Assembly: GCA_029641185.1 (NCBI GenBank)
Contig: JAPWGK010000034.1
Location: 62,001-126,000, forward strand
Length of the DNA: 64,000 bases
Source of the DNA: Pseudofabraea citricarpa
Lineage: Eukaryota; Ascomycota; Leotiomycetes; Helotiales; Dermateaceae
Direction: 5' to 3'
Of the stretch, positions 23,780-36,500 are shown piece after piece. The translations under genes were made by a program, and so were the position numbers. The notes beneath the pieces were generated by a model that made no database searches, was not told the origin of the DNA, and was given only the letters and a program-made list of their open reading frames with translations. The stretch's first letter is position 1, and each line of letters opens with the position of its first letter.

Positions 23780-25637
23780 GACTGATGATATGAATATAGA
23801 GTGATGTTTAATAAACAAAACAAATTATCACCTCCCTCTATATATCGAATATCTGACATTTGACCCATTCTACATGCTATGCTCAGCTGCTCCAACAAAC
23901 TCAGTGTCATCCGCAAACAGATAATGAGCACATCTAGCCGGGTGAAGCTGAAGATTTGATGCAGATATTTCCCCCGAATCATGCCATTATATTGCCTCTC
24001 AGTGACGTGAAAAGTATCAAAAATGTTGAGATTTGACGGATGAGGAATAACAGTGGGTTGATGATGGTCTGGCTTGCGAGTTCAGGGTCAAGTATTCTCT
24101 TGCTCGCTTAATTTGAGGAAGTTGATCGGATCATGACTTATGAAATATCGGAGCTTTGATCGTCACCGGCACGGAAGGAGAAGTCACAGGCGATAGAATC
24201 CTAGTAATATCTAGACGTTAGTTTATGGAGAATTTGCTGGATCTATGGGAATTTATTAAGATTACTAACAATCCAGTTTATAACCGAGGCAATGATAATG
24301 ATTCGTTTTGTGGGGATATCGGACGTAAGGGAGAATGAAAAGGCCCATATTATTTTTGCCTGGTTTTTTGTTGTCATAATCTGAGATGTAGGTGGCGAAG
24401 AAAATTGCGTGTTCAATAGTAACATCATCACTCACAGTGCGGGTGACGACAATTGGAAAACCTTGAGCACCTAAAACCTAGGTTCTTGAACACGCGATAG
24501 AGTCATTAGTTAGAAACTCCACAAACCAAAGAAATAAATGCGCAAAAGGATGCCGAAGAAAAGTGTAGAGTGAACCAAGTTTTGAACAAGAGGCTAGATC
24601 CGATAAGATAAGACACCACCCCCACGAGGAGAAAATAGCCGTTCAAGACCTGAACCGTACGCCATCTCCATTTACAGCCTACTATTGACCAATATTCTCC
24701 GGCATATGATTCAAATCAAGGGTCAAGGGATCCGCGTGTCGCTACTGCATGCAGCCACAACGTCCCTAAAACGGTCGGGTCGCTTACGTCAATGGAACGC
24801 GGCACGGAATGACATGTCAGAAAAAAGGGCTATTATACGCATGGCATTTCAAGCCTTCACAACTTGTCATTAACAACAAAGCCATGCTTAGTACCGCGCC
24901 ATCGGATAGGCTTCCGCGTGGAATGACCAGGTGGCTTCTTGTTCGGCAGGAGAAAGCTCCGGCATTTTGAAATTTGACTTCCGGACTGTTCAGAGACTGC
25001 TGGTTGCCTGGCAACGAATACACAAGTAAATTGCATCCCCGTTGGAGAGAAAGATTCAGAAAATGATAAAGGATGCGCATTGGGTGCCAATTTTCTGGTG
25101 GTGTTCTTTTGGTCGCCAAATCCTCATCAATTTAGTAAGAGAATCTATTATCGAGTTAGAACGAAGGATTTAAGTTCTTCAATTTCTATTAAATGGGTTT
25201 TGTGCTCAATAGACAAAGTTGAAATCCAAGTAGTTCAACTGCAAGCAAAGCTGGGCATTTGAAAAAAATGGAATACTTCGAGACCCTAGTGAGTCGCCGA
25301 CTTTTGCACGAGATTCTGCCCTGACCGTTTTAAGCGACGAGCTCAAGATTTTCAGGGTCCAATCTACATCTGTACCAATTACGCCACTCCGAGCCAATGA
25401 CGAGCTCTTTTGATATTCTAAAAGCGAAAAAGGGGGTATAGCACTTTCCCCTTATACTAATTGTCATGCCGGTATGTTACACTCGTCTAAACATCAAGGC
25501 TGGACCGTTTGCATATCCATGACAGTTCTTTTCTCGTCTGTATGTACCCAGGGACCATTTATTCGTCCTTTACCACTGAGCGGATAGTAGTTCGGAGATT
25601 CAGAGAACACTTTGATTCACACTCGAATTAAACAGTT
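23780..25637. promoter_or_regulatory. Shared divergent 1.9 kb promoter: UDP-sugar dehydrogenase / chitin synthase-like
   Basis: No coding region is supported. It is the upstream region of both flanking genes, which are transcribed away from each other. Short AT-rich stretches occur, but I recognised no confident factor sites. Confidence 0.5.
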
Positions 25638-28353
25638 ATGTCGCTGTTCAATCTATCTACGACTTTGACAGGAGACTCTGTCCCGGACGCGAGAAGACTT
25701 GAGAACCAACCTCGCAAGCTGCGCAAGTCCTCCTTACGGCCGCGTCTGGAGAACAACAACTCTTCAAGTAGTACAAGTCCTGTCCTAGGCACGAAAAGAG
25801 CATTTCCGCTGATAGGAAACAGTCAAAAAATTAATCCAGAGTCAGTAAAATAATTCGGTATGAAGGTCTCATAAGTTACGCACTAACTTCTCGCAGGTTT
25901 CTCGCAGAAAGCCCTCGAAATAGCCTTTCAGATGCATCTTCACTTGAAAATGCCCAATCCTCCAGGTCGCACCAGAGTGGCGATATCTTCCAAGATCGGT
26001 ATGCATACCAGTCATCCGTCGAAGACGACCTTCAAGTCCCTGCAACTGCGGTCTGTAGAGAAAGCTCGGTGAATAGACGGCCCAGCAATGATTCCATATA
26101 TTTTGACGCCGAGAAAACAGCTTTGAAAGAGAAAGACTCCAGGCCTAATTCATACGATTCTGGACCGCGGTTTGATCCCGGGTTTCCCTTTGATAATTCA
26201 AGGAACGTAGCTTCATTCCTGCAAGACGCAGATGTTGAGACGAAACCCGAACAGAATGAGAAGACCCAAGATCCGAGTTGTGTGTTAGTGAACCGACGGA
26301 AATCCAAGTACACGATCGTCGAAGAAGCAGCAGCGCGGAAGATCGGGAAGAGGCGATTAAGAATAACACGGAATGCTTTTCTGGTATTCTTCGTGCTTAT
26401 AAACGCGGGTTTGATTGTTATCAGTTGGAAATATCCAGAATACTGGTATGTCTGTAAGTCTTTCTTTTACATTTATTCTTACAAGTGTTTCACGTTCAGG
26501 ATCTAATCTTATCTGCAATAGTCGTACCTATCATCCTCCTCACGAATATCCTAAACTCCCTCATGGTGCTCAATATTCTACGCTGGTTTCTCTGGACCAA
26601 GGTGCGTATTCTGCTAGGATTAGCAAAACCACCGCCGGAGCCTGCAACGCATATTCCTACAATGATCGCAATGGTTTTGGCATGTTACTGTGAATCTCGC
26701 GAAGAAATGACAGCAACGCTGGATAGTCTAGCCGAGCAAGACGGCATCGATCACCACAAGAAGATGTTCATAATTATCTGTGACGGACAAGTGAAGGGGA
26801 AGGGAATGGAGAAATCGACTGATCGAGTTCTAGTCGAGGATATCTTTGATCCGACCGAGGAGAAATGGTTCCCCGTCGGTTACGAATCTTGGGATGGGGC
26901 GATTAACGGATTGTTGTGCTCGGCCGGAACGTACCACGGCATTCCGTATGTTTGTTTAGTATGCGTGATGACTGTTTTTCGAGGTGCCAAATACTGATAT
27001 CTTGACAGGTAAAGACGAGAAATCTTGGGAAGCGAGATGGTCTTATTTTGGTTCGTACGTTATTGTATAAATATTCACAACGAGACCAGAATCCAGTCTC
27101 GAGTATGGGAACGGATTTCTTCAAATGGTTTTGTCACTTCTCAGAAGTTTTTGGAGTTGAATCTTTTGATTGGCTGGTTGGAGTTGATGCAGATACGTAG
27201 GTAATTCCATTCGAAGCGGAGATGTAAACTGACGGGTAATAGCACTTTCAACAGAAGATGTATTTACGAAATGCACAGGGAATGTTTGAAAAATCCAAAA
27301 CTCATTGGCTGTTCAGGCTTGATTAAGGGTGTGCTCTCAATTACATCTAATTGGTTGTCAGAAAACTTACTAATAAAACAAAACAGTCGGCTTCAGAACC
27401 GGAAACTGGAACCTCTATAATATCTATCAAAATACAGAGTATATCCGAGCCCAATGTCTACGAAGGTGGCATCAAGCTCACGGGACGGGGAAAGTATCAT
27501 GCCTACCAGGCGCATGTCAGATTCTAAAGATCTGCGAAGAGAGCTGTGGAGATAGGATTTTGATCGAATTGTTCGGGCATATCCCTGATCCGAAAGGTAA
27601 ACTATATTCTGCTTTACTTGTGAAGAATCAGCTAATAAAATCAGATAACATGATTCATCAAGTACGAGCTCTGGCAGGCGAAGACCGGAATTATATTTGT
27701 CTGATATTCTTCCAATTTCCCGAGGTGCAAACAACGATGGCCCTGAACGCTATTGCGTATACAGATCCGCCAAATGGTAAGCTCTGCCTCGCAAATCCAT
27801 CCCGGGTTCTAGGAAACATGACTAATTCATTGGCTATTACAGGTGCCATGGTATTTCTATCGCAGAGAAAACGCTGGACGTTAAGTACATGCGCAAACGA
27901 CATGCTGATTTGTGCCAAGAACGAGATGAACTGGTTTGAGCGTATTTGCTCCTTCGCAGATGTCCTTGTCTGGGCACTGCCGTGGTTTATTATGCAGACG
28001 TTTATCCTGTTTGTCATGGCCTGTATACATGCTGAAAACCCGACGTTCATTGTGTGTTTTGCGATTGTTACGATGATACCTACTTCCTATTCGTATGTCT
28101 TTCTCTTCATTTTGTTTCTCGTTCATGTTAGCTGACATGTTTCCACAGACTCATCGTGACATCTTGGGGATGTACAGATACAAGGGATCGATTTCAGTAT
28201 TTACTCGGCTTATTCCTCGTCATGTTACTTTCGCAATTCATCACACCTTGTGTTATCAGTTATGCAATTTGGCATATGGATGATTTTAGCTGGGGCAAGA
28301 CGAGAGAAATTGTAGATGATGGCACGGATGCGAGTAAACCTGCACATTCATAG
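25638..28353 (+). CDS. Chitin synthase-like GT2 membrane glycosyltransferase
   Basis: Nine exons were resolved: 25638-25840, 25897-26453, 26522-26958, 27009-27196, 27243-27328, 27387-27596, 27645-27776, 27843-28092 and 28149-28353. All phases close, giving 755 residues. Residues 1-210 are polar and probably disordered. Two helices lie near 228-246 and 254-273. The catalytic part shows CYCESREEM, IIICDGQVKG, RNLGKRDG, DADT (459-462), CLPGAC, GEDRN (572-576) and the QxxRW signature as QRKRW (612-616). Three or four C-terminal helices follow, then DDFSWGKTR, a chitin synthase hallmark. Length and layout resemble the short class (VI/VII, A. fumigatus ChsD type) without a myosin domain. It should polymerise UDP-GlcNAc or a related sugar at the plasma membrane. 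The first donor is a weak GTCAGT. Its partner genes suggest a modified polymer (inference). Confidence 0.87.
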
Positions 28354-29063
28354 ACACACATTTACAGATATAAGGATGTTGGGAAAAGCGTTTAGCAATT
28401 TTATGGCGTTTCATAAAAGTAAAGATACCTAAGAATTTATTAGAATAGATAGCTGTCTGCAAAATATATTTCATCTTCTCACTATTTCAAGAGGGCCAAA
28501 CCCCAAACCCCCCTTGCTGCACGGTAGAATCGTGAAATACAAATCTAGACCGACGAACACTCCACAAATGATTTTCACAAGGATAATAAAAAAGGGTCCT
28601 CTCCACGGATGACGAGTTTACTCATGAATAGATATTAGGTAAGAGCAGGAGTGAGGAAGAATGCATCGCTAAAAACCAACCTGACTCGTTGGCGAGCCAT
28701 GCGTCTGTGTCCGCAAACATCCAAATCACATCCGTCGGCTAACGGTGGACAAGCTTGAAGAGAAGAATGAGAATTAAAAGCCACATCCGGCAAATAACAA
28801 TTGTAGAGTATCTCAATGCCATTCATTCGTTCTTTGCCTTCGAAGTGTGGGATCATGTCATGGAATTTAAAGAATGGCTGATGGTACGTCAGTAACGCCA
28901 CGATCTACCAGATGCATCTAACCTTCAATTCCTCCTCTTCCGTTCCAAGTCTGTAGAAACCATGGTCTTGGGATGTGCCCCTAAGCAAATTCTGTTATAT
29001 CATCCTCAGGAACCACAATAATTTGAATTTCGTCCTCACGATATATCGAGACTGAGAGCGAGA
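28354..29063. other. Intergenic between chitin synthase-like and GH18 genes
   Basis: No gene supported. It contains a GC-rich dispersed repeat copy at 28491-28525, annotated separately, and the promoter of the GH18 gene. Confidence 0.5.
28491..28525. repeat. GC-rich dispersed short repeat, decayed copy
   Basis: GAGGGCCAAACCCCAAACCC and the following CCCTTGCTGCACGG align by eye with the sequence at 45959-46000, mostly differing by G-to-A or C-to-T changes, as expected of a RIP-type or deamination-decayed copy. Confidence 0.5.
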
Positions 29064-30315
29064 ATGTTCACTTCCGCTCTGCTGATCAGCATCTTACTTG
29101 CTCTGACATCAACGATCCAAACCACAAACGCATCATCTACACTGCCACCATCATATGCCCTAGAGGCACGACGCACGAAATCCTCAAAATTCAACGCGAA
29201 CTCGACATCCAATGTCGCAGTCTACTTCGGACGGACCGACGAAACGGCCAACACCAGTTTATCCGCACAATGCAACGATACAAACATCGACATCGTGATT
29301 ATAGCCTTTACGACCTTGATCCTGTCAGGTAGTGGGGGGTATCCCAATATATCCTTTGGGTCGCTATGTGACGGCTACACAACGACGATGGTTTCAGCCG
29401 GCGCACTTGGTCTGAGACAGTGTGCTGGATTGGCGACGCAGATCAAGGCGTGCCAGAAGAGCGGAAAGAAGATCTTTGTAGGTGTGGGTGGGAATGCGGG
29501 GAATGTGAGTTTTGCAAGTGTGGATGAGGCTACCCGGTCAGCGGAGATGCTGTGGGATGTTTTTGGAGGTGGTGACGGGGTCGGGAGTGGGTTGAGACCG
29601 TTTGGTGACGATGTGTATGTGGATGGGTTTGATTTGGGTGTGTATAGCTGTCTGAATATATACAAGTTGGCATGCTAATGAGAAGTACAGACAACGAGAC
29701 GGGAGAGTCTAGTTACTGGGCCAACTTTACCAGTTCACTCCGGTCTCAATTCTCAGGACAGAAAAGCAGAGATTACTATCTCTCTGGTGCACCATCATGT
29801 TACTATCCATCAGCATCGATGCCGCTTTCTGTACTTTCACAACTCGATTTTGTATGGCCACAATTCTACGCTGCGCCATCGTGTAATATCGGATCTTCGA
29901 ATTTCTCACAGTCGTTTAGTGATTGGAGTGCGCGTTTAAATGGCGGACCAAAACTGTACATCGGGGCCGTGGCGTGGGAGGCTGGTTCTTCGAATGGTGG
30001 GTATCAGGATCCGGATTCATTTGCAACGACTATCACACAGTTCAGACCGGCGACAGGGTTTGGTGGTGTCATGTTGTGGGATGCAGCATACGCGCATATT
30101 ACTACTAATGCTGCTGGAGAGGATTTTATCAATGTGACCAAGAAGGCGTTACAATTGTAAGTGGCGACTTGAATGGCAAGTTTTCTATCTGTTGAGTTTG
30201 GTGACTGGCTAACAATTCTTGAAGGAGTCGAGCTTCGCGGAGTGCCTATGGGGACGGAAAATCTTTGCTATGTTATTCATTTCTTGCTTGTATGTTATCT
30301 GTATCATTAGCCTAG
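29064..30315 (+). CDS. GH18 chitinase (class III type), secreted, probably GPI-anchored
   Basis: Three exons, 29064-29637, 29691-30156 and 30225-30315, encode 376 residues. The signal peptide is MFTSALLISILLALTSTIQT. The GH18 active-site motif DGxDxDxE reads DGFDLDNE (187-194) and is formed exactly across the first intron, with Glu194 as catalytic acid. VAVYFGRTDE, FVGVGGNAGN, DFVWPQFY and GGVMLWDAAY fit the fold. The frame would stop at 30158-30160, but that TAA lies inside a perfect GTAAGT donor. Splicing to 30225 (branch site CTAAC) adds 30 residues ending SLLCYSFLACMLSVSLA, a typical GPI-attachment signal. The enzyme should hydrolyse beta-1,4-GlcNAc polymers at the wall. Same-direction placement after the chitin synthase-like gene suggests it processes that enzyme's product (inference). 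Confidence 0.87.
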
Positions 30316-33300
30316 TTTTAAGAAACAAGAATTGCGAGTTCAGTACGTTTGATTGAGGCGTCAAGAACAATAAGTTTTAGAAAAATTGACGTTCCAGTAC
30401 TCAGAAGAAGTTGTGAACTCGTAAACAGCACATTGATAGATGTAGATTGATATGAAAGCATGTGCAACTTTCCTTGAATAGGCACATATTTTCATTACTT
30501 ATTTCGAAGCACTCAACTTCATGTACAGTTATAAAGATCTTACTTTATCAATCAAGTTTTAATGGTAGTCCATGTAATAATGAGAAGGTTGGTGCATGGC
30601 TGCTCTCTCGTATCATTTGGATCTGAGATCTCTTCTTTACAGATTACCAAGTGTATTTAATTGACTTAGCTTTTGATTATTTGATGTTTTCCATCTCCAG
30701 GACAATTTATCTGTGAGCGGAGGCGTAAATTCACACTTATGAATACCTTCTTTTTATATTCAGCACTGTAGATCGTAGAGAGGATCCCGAATCATGAAAA
30801 TGTTGCTAGCACTTTTTCTTTTTTGAGTTATACCCAGCCAAAAACACTGGTTTCTGAAAGGCATATCTCCGCTGAAATGCAGAACGAAGATCTCACACCA
30901 CCAGTTCCCATGAAAAAAGAATCAGTTGCGTGACTAAAATAATACACACTAGTAAGAGTGGTGGTATGCGTGTAGACAGGTAGTTAAACAGCTGAAATTC
31001 CCAGCTGAAATCAAAAGTCATATTCAGTCCAAAGCGGTTGTCTAGAGGTTGCAAAGACCATCATATTGACGTCCGAGAACATGATGGTGAAGTTGCTGAT
31101 GGTGTCTCAATCTGTGACGTTGCGGTTAGGCATTGTTTTAACAGTCAATGTCGGAGAGCGAGACTCAAGTCCCAAGTCGTACAGTTTGGAGGACTTTTTC
31201 GTTAACTCGATAGATCTGATTCGAGAAGCGCTGTGATCTGTCATTTTGGTGGATGGTCATATTGCTTTTCCGTTCGTGCAAACTTAGCTGCAATGTTGTT
31301 TTCGTGCTATCCATCTTCCCGTGTTTCGAGGGCTTTTCCATACTTCGAAGGATGATGTTATACGAAAAGTAGATCTTATGTGATCATCCTCAGACATGCT
31401 CGCAAACGAAGTAAACTGGCCGCATACAGTGTCGATGAGCAAGTTGAGGGTAACACAGCTGTTGATAAAGTCTAGCAGAAACACGCTTCACGGAGCTAGA
31501 GGCAGAGGGGCTACTTCGACCAAGATCATGATCAACAGCTGCGCTTCCCATTCACCCTCTTCATCGACTTGGAGAAGCGGTTGTGTGGGGCATTTTCTCC
31601 CTCTACCGACTTATTCACGCATTCATTTTGCTTAGTACCATCGTCACCTTACCATTTGACACAGTGCTATATATTGAATAAAATTTGGATGGCATCTTAT
31701 TCTTCAAGAATAGATCGAACGTATCGATGATATCCTTCGGACTCGGGTCAATCAAAACTGCCGCGTACAGACAGGCTGTGGGCCGTGAGCCTGTATTCGT
31801 GCAAGAATGCTGACCGTGATATTGATCCGGCAATGATAATCAAGAAGTCCCAGCAGATGGAAGCTTTCAAGAGTGAAATCCCCCCCACGATCAATCAATC
31901 CAAAGCTGGCGATTGTCGTTGTCAAGTTTTAGTGGCAGGGTAGTAAAGTCTCGCTTCTGTTCGGATGGGTAGAGTCTCGAGGCCGTGTCTCTGATGCCGG
32001 GTGGGGTTATATGGGAAAGAGGTGATGTCAAATCTCTAACCGTTCCGCGCGATGACCTTGTTGACTTCGTCGGGCACTTCGCTCGGCTCGTCAGGGTGAC
32101 TATCAACGTCGAGAACTGGCTCTGGAGTTGAGGCTTTGAAGGCTGTTCCACCTTGCTGGCGCCCTGGACAGAGGAGATCGCTTTCCGCCTTGAAGATATG
32201 GTGGATTTCTGTAGAAAACGGTGTATGTAATGTGCTGGAGGATATTTCGAGGACAGCACCGCACTGTATTAACTTGGTTCAAAAGGAACAATGGTAGAGG
32301 CTCCCTCCGTGATTGATCGACGGTGGCCTGTGCAGAAATGAGCCTTAATATCAACGTCTTACCTCGTATGTAAGGAAGGTGAGCAGATTGGAAGTTGGTA
32401 AAGGCAGGTAAAAAGGGATCGATGGAATGACAAGCAACATATGGAGATGGACAAAGTTGACAGTCTTGAGGCTGTAATCGGAAGTCTGCCTATTTTAGAC
32501 TCGGTGTTCTCACGTGACCTGCCATACAATCCTGAGGTCTAGAGCTTCCAGCGACCCAGCAAGAACAACCTAAAAATCCATCTCGTGCATCGTGCAGGTC
32601 TCGCACAGTCAATAACGCACGACATGCATGGCGATGGCTTCGATTCCCATTCCAGAAATAAGACGATTAGCATGCGACAGTACAGGACACTGAGCCAACA
32701 GAGCTTCACATTGAGTGTCCTGCCCAGCGCATCTGACACAGGCAAAGCTAATCTTGAAGTCAATGGGGGATCACGACTCGAGTGAGAGGCGACAGCTCTC
32801 TTGCATGTTCCACCCGGTGGCAAGTCTGCTACAGCGTCAAGTCCAGAGCCCAGCAGCTCCAAGAATCGCGTTGTCGAAACGACGTCCCGAATAATGGGTA
32901 CATTGGTACAATTGGGAACTCGCGAGCGCCCGGACGGCGACATGAAGCAGAAGCAGTCTCAAGTGGGCGACACCCGTCCCAGCCATTGGCTCCCTCTGGA
33001 TGTCGAGACTCCGAAACCCTCGAAACAGTCTATTCCTGTGGGAGCGATGAGAGACCCTTGAAGTATGTGAAGTGTGCATGCATCATCATCACACATCAGT
33101 CGACAATAAACTCAAAGACCACCCAGCCCGCCCTCAGCAACACCTGCCATCGGACCCTTTTGTTATTGCTCCAGATACATAACAGAACAGACGCTGAGTC
33201 AATCTTGAATTGTGCATATGCAGTCATCCGACCCGACGCTTTGATGAACAACATATCTATCACCAGTACACCTGCTGCTCACATTCTTACCCAGACACGG

Positions 33301-33576
33301 CACCGCAACGAGCCACCAGCAACGACCCCGCCAACCTCCAAGTCTTGAATATGAGAGACAAGCTGCACCGCGAGCTCGCGACGAAAAGACTACGCCGGCC
33401 GAGCAAGATTTCATGACAAGGGAGGAGGGTACGCAGAGATACGAATCGACTGCGACACGACGACTCAATTATTATTTTGGTGGAATCATGTTGAACAATT
33501 GACCACCATATTTTGCGACAACACCTAGTGGCCTGTCGAGCAGAGAGCCACTTCGCCATCCCGAGTGGAGGAGGTG
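30316..33576. other. Gene-poor 3.3 kb interval
   Basis: I support no gene. A 51-codon ATG frame at 31081-31236, minus-strand frames at 31615-31833 and 31891-32259 and a plus frame at 32782-33348 look like chance or decayed sequence, with no family signature. The right end must contain the promoter and 5' UTR of the large repeat-protein gene. Confidence 0.4.
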
Positions 33577-36500
33577 ATGTCCACAGAGACCACACCACCA
33601 GCCCCAGTAGTTCCAGCGCCAGCACCATCAAGATTCGGCTTCTTCTCTCGCATTCTGGGTCCAGCAGCACCAGCAAAATCAGACTCCCCAGCTGCGACCG
33701 CCATTGCAGAGACGAAGCCAGAGCCACAGCAATTACAGGAAGCACCGGCCTCGGTTGCTGACTCTGGAACGCTACTCCGAGAACGACTCAGGGCTAGGGT
33801 GCCTATATCAGCAAATCAGTCTTCCAATGCATCTCAACCCGCTGCACAAGCAGCTCCTGCGAAGGCCACGCCGAAGAAGGATCGAAGCAAGAAACCAACG
33901 AACAACCAATTCAAATTATTCGGAGATGTTTTGGTACAACCCAATGCAAATTCCGACGTTCTTGATAGGCTGCTGGATCAGGCAGCACCAGCTCCAAAAC
34001 CAGCTCCAAAACCAGCTGCTAGACCAGTTGCAAGTTCCCCAGCACCAGCTCCACAAGCAGCACCAAGTCCGCCTCCAAAACCAACCCCACAGCCAGCTCT
34101 ACCAGACCCAACTCCACCAAAGCAAGCTCCAAGCCCACAACCAGATCCAAGTCCACCTGCAGAACCAATCAAGCCACTTCCAGTACAACCGACAGCTTCA
34201 AACCTCGACGATGTGGTTGTTCCCGTTATGGCCTCAATAGCCTTGAGAAATAGGCTAAATGCCAGAGTGCCCATTTCAGCTTCAAGAATAGAAACACCAT
34301 CCAGGCTTAATCGAGCAGAAAGTTCTTCTTCAACAACGTCATCTGCACTAAGAGACAGAATGAACGCCAGAGCACCAATTTCAGCAGCTTTAGCAAGTAG
34401 AACTCCTATCACCGCAGCTATCAATAATCGGGTACTTATTTCCGCAGCTGTGGCCAACAGAGTCCCCATCTCAGAAGCTGTGAACAATAGAGTACCGATC
34501 TCAGCAGCACTCAGCAACCGAGTCCCTATAGCTTCAAGCAGAACCGAAGCACCGGCTACATCAAATTATGCATCAAGATCACTGAATCGATCAGAATCCG
34601 CAGTGTCGAGTGCTCTAAGAGAACGTTTGGCTGCAAGACAGCCAATTTCGGCTCGATTACAAACACAACCAGGGAGAGGTACACCAAATTTATCATTAGA
34701 CACAACGGTAGAACAAACCACAAGTCTTGTCTCGGGCCAGGAACCCCCTGCACCAGCGACCGCGAATGGTGGCGTATTTGATCGATTCTTTGCCGCGAGA
34801 GCAAATTCAGAAGCAGTTTCTAGCCCAACAACAACAATCCCAGAGAAATCTCCTGTCGCCGAGCCTGTGAAAGTAGCTCCTCGAGCTCCACAATCTCTAG
34901 CTTCTGTGGCTAGGAGCGCAGTTGTTGTTAGTACAGCTACAAGCTCGCTGAGAGAACGCATGGCAGCTAGACAACCAATCTCAACTCGATTACAAACAAA
35001 TGCAACTCAAAATGCCATTCCCAATCGGTTCGCAGCGTCAAGGTTCCAGGCTCAGCCAAATGTTGAACAAAACCCACCACCCGTCGCAATACCAGCTTCT
35101 CCAGAGAAACCAACTCCTGACATATTACCAGTTGCAGAGGATCTAGCTGCTGCCAGACCGTCAGAACCTGAAAGTTCACCTCCCACGTCGGATCCTGTAT
35201 TACCTGCAGCCAATGCAGGTGTATTCAATAGACTCTTCGGGGCAAGAGCCGCAGCCGCGCCGACTTCCACAGATGTCTCTTCGGAAATCCCTGCGGTTCA
35301 ACCGCCACGATTTGCAAGACAAGCCGCGCCTTCGTCTTTTGCTTCTGTGGCTACGCAAGCAGTTGCTGTGAATTCAGCTACAAGTTCTCTTCGAGAGAGA
35401 ATGGCTGCTAGAGTGCCGATTACAGCAGCTCAACCGACCACAGCAACATCACGCATAGCTCGCAGCCCAAGTCCACCAAAAGCACAACTAGTTGAGCAGG
35501 AGCCTCCTAAGCCTGAACCTGAACCGGAATCAAGTGCACCTAGTGCTGGAATATTTTCAAATATCTTTGGCTCAAAACCAGCTACTGTAGAACTCGTGAA
35601 AGAAGAACCGCTAGTACAAGTGGTCAAGGCTCAAGAGCCGATCGCTCTGCCACCCAAGATACCAGAACCAGTATCGAAGCCAACAGTCAAAGCTAAAGAG
35701 CCAATTGTTCCATCAGTCAAGGCTCTAGAACCGGTTTCGAAACCAATCCCAGTGACTCTCGAAAATCCTGCCCCAATCTTGACCGCGACATCGACGGAGA
35801 CAGACGCAGCTGTTAACACCGGAGTCTTTGGCAGATTATTTGGTCGTCAAGCAAAGCCTACTGAGATCAAAGCAGATGACATAAGCCCGAAAGAGGAAGC
35901 AAAAGTGGTGCCAAAGCCTGAGGTTGTTCAGAATTTACCAAAAGAGCAAATAGAGCCAACTCCAAATCCCATTGAAGTCATTGTAACAAAAGAGTTAACA
36001 ATAGAGACAAAGCCAGCGACAAAGTCTCCTCAAATTGCCACAAAGCAACTACAGGAGACAAAGCCAGTTACAAAGCCCATTGAAGTCATTACAACAAAGC
36101 AACTGCAAATAGAACAGACAAAGCCAACTCAAAAGCCTATTGAGACCATTACTGTGACTGCAATTCCCAGAGAAGAGCCAACGATTGTTGAGATTGCTCC
36201 TATGAAGCCGCTCCCCCCACCAAAGGACCTACAACCACGCAGGACGGCTGAGAGTAGCGCTCTTCCTCAATTGCCAGTCTCTCCAATCAAAGTTAATCCC
36301 CCGAAACGACTACCGAAAGAAGAACCGGAACTTACAACCAGTCCAGAAATGGCACGTATCGAGGTTGCCGATATCAAGGAAGAACCTATCTTCCCTGTGA
36401 AATCTAGGAGCATGTCTGTTGAGCGGGAGCACGAGGGACCTGGACTATTAGCCCAGCCAGCAAAGGAAGTTCCGACTGAGATCAAGTCGCAAGAACGACC

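Noticed and set aside
23380..23820. Earlier start for the dehydrogenase at 23818
   Set aside because: That position is TTG, not ATG; the first ATG in frame is 23779.
31081..31236. Small ATG frame starting MMVKLLMVSQ
   Set aside because: Only 51 codons, no clear secretion signal or conserved feature; not enough to call a gene.
32782..33348. 188-codon plus-strand frame upstream of the repeat protein
   Set aside because: Codon use and composition look random, with many Cys/Arg/Thr and no domain; more likely promoter or leader sequence.
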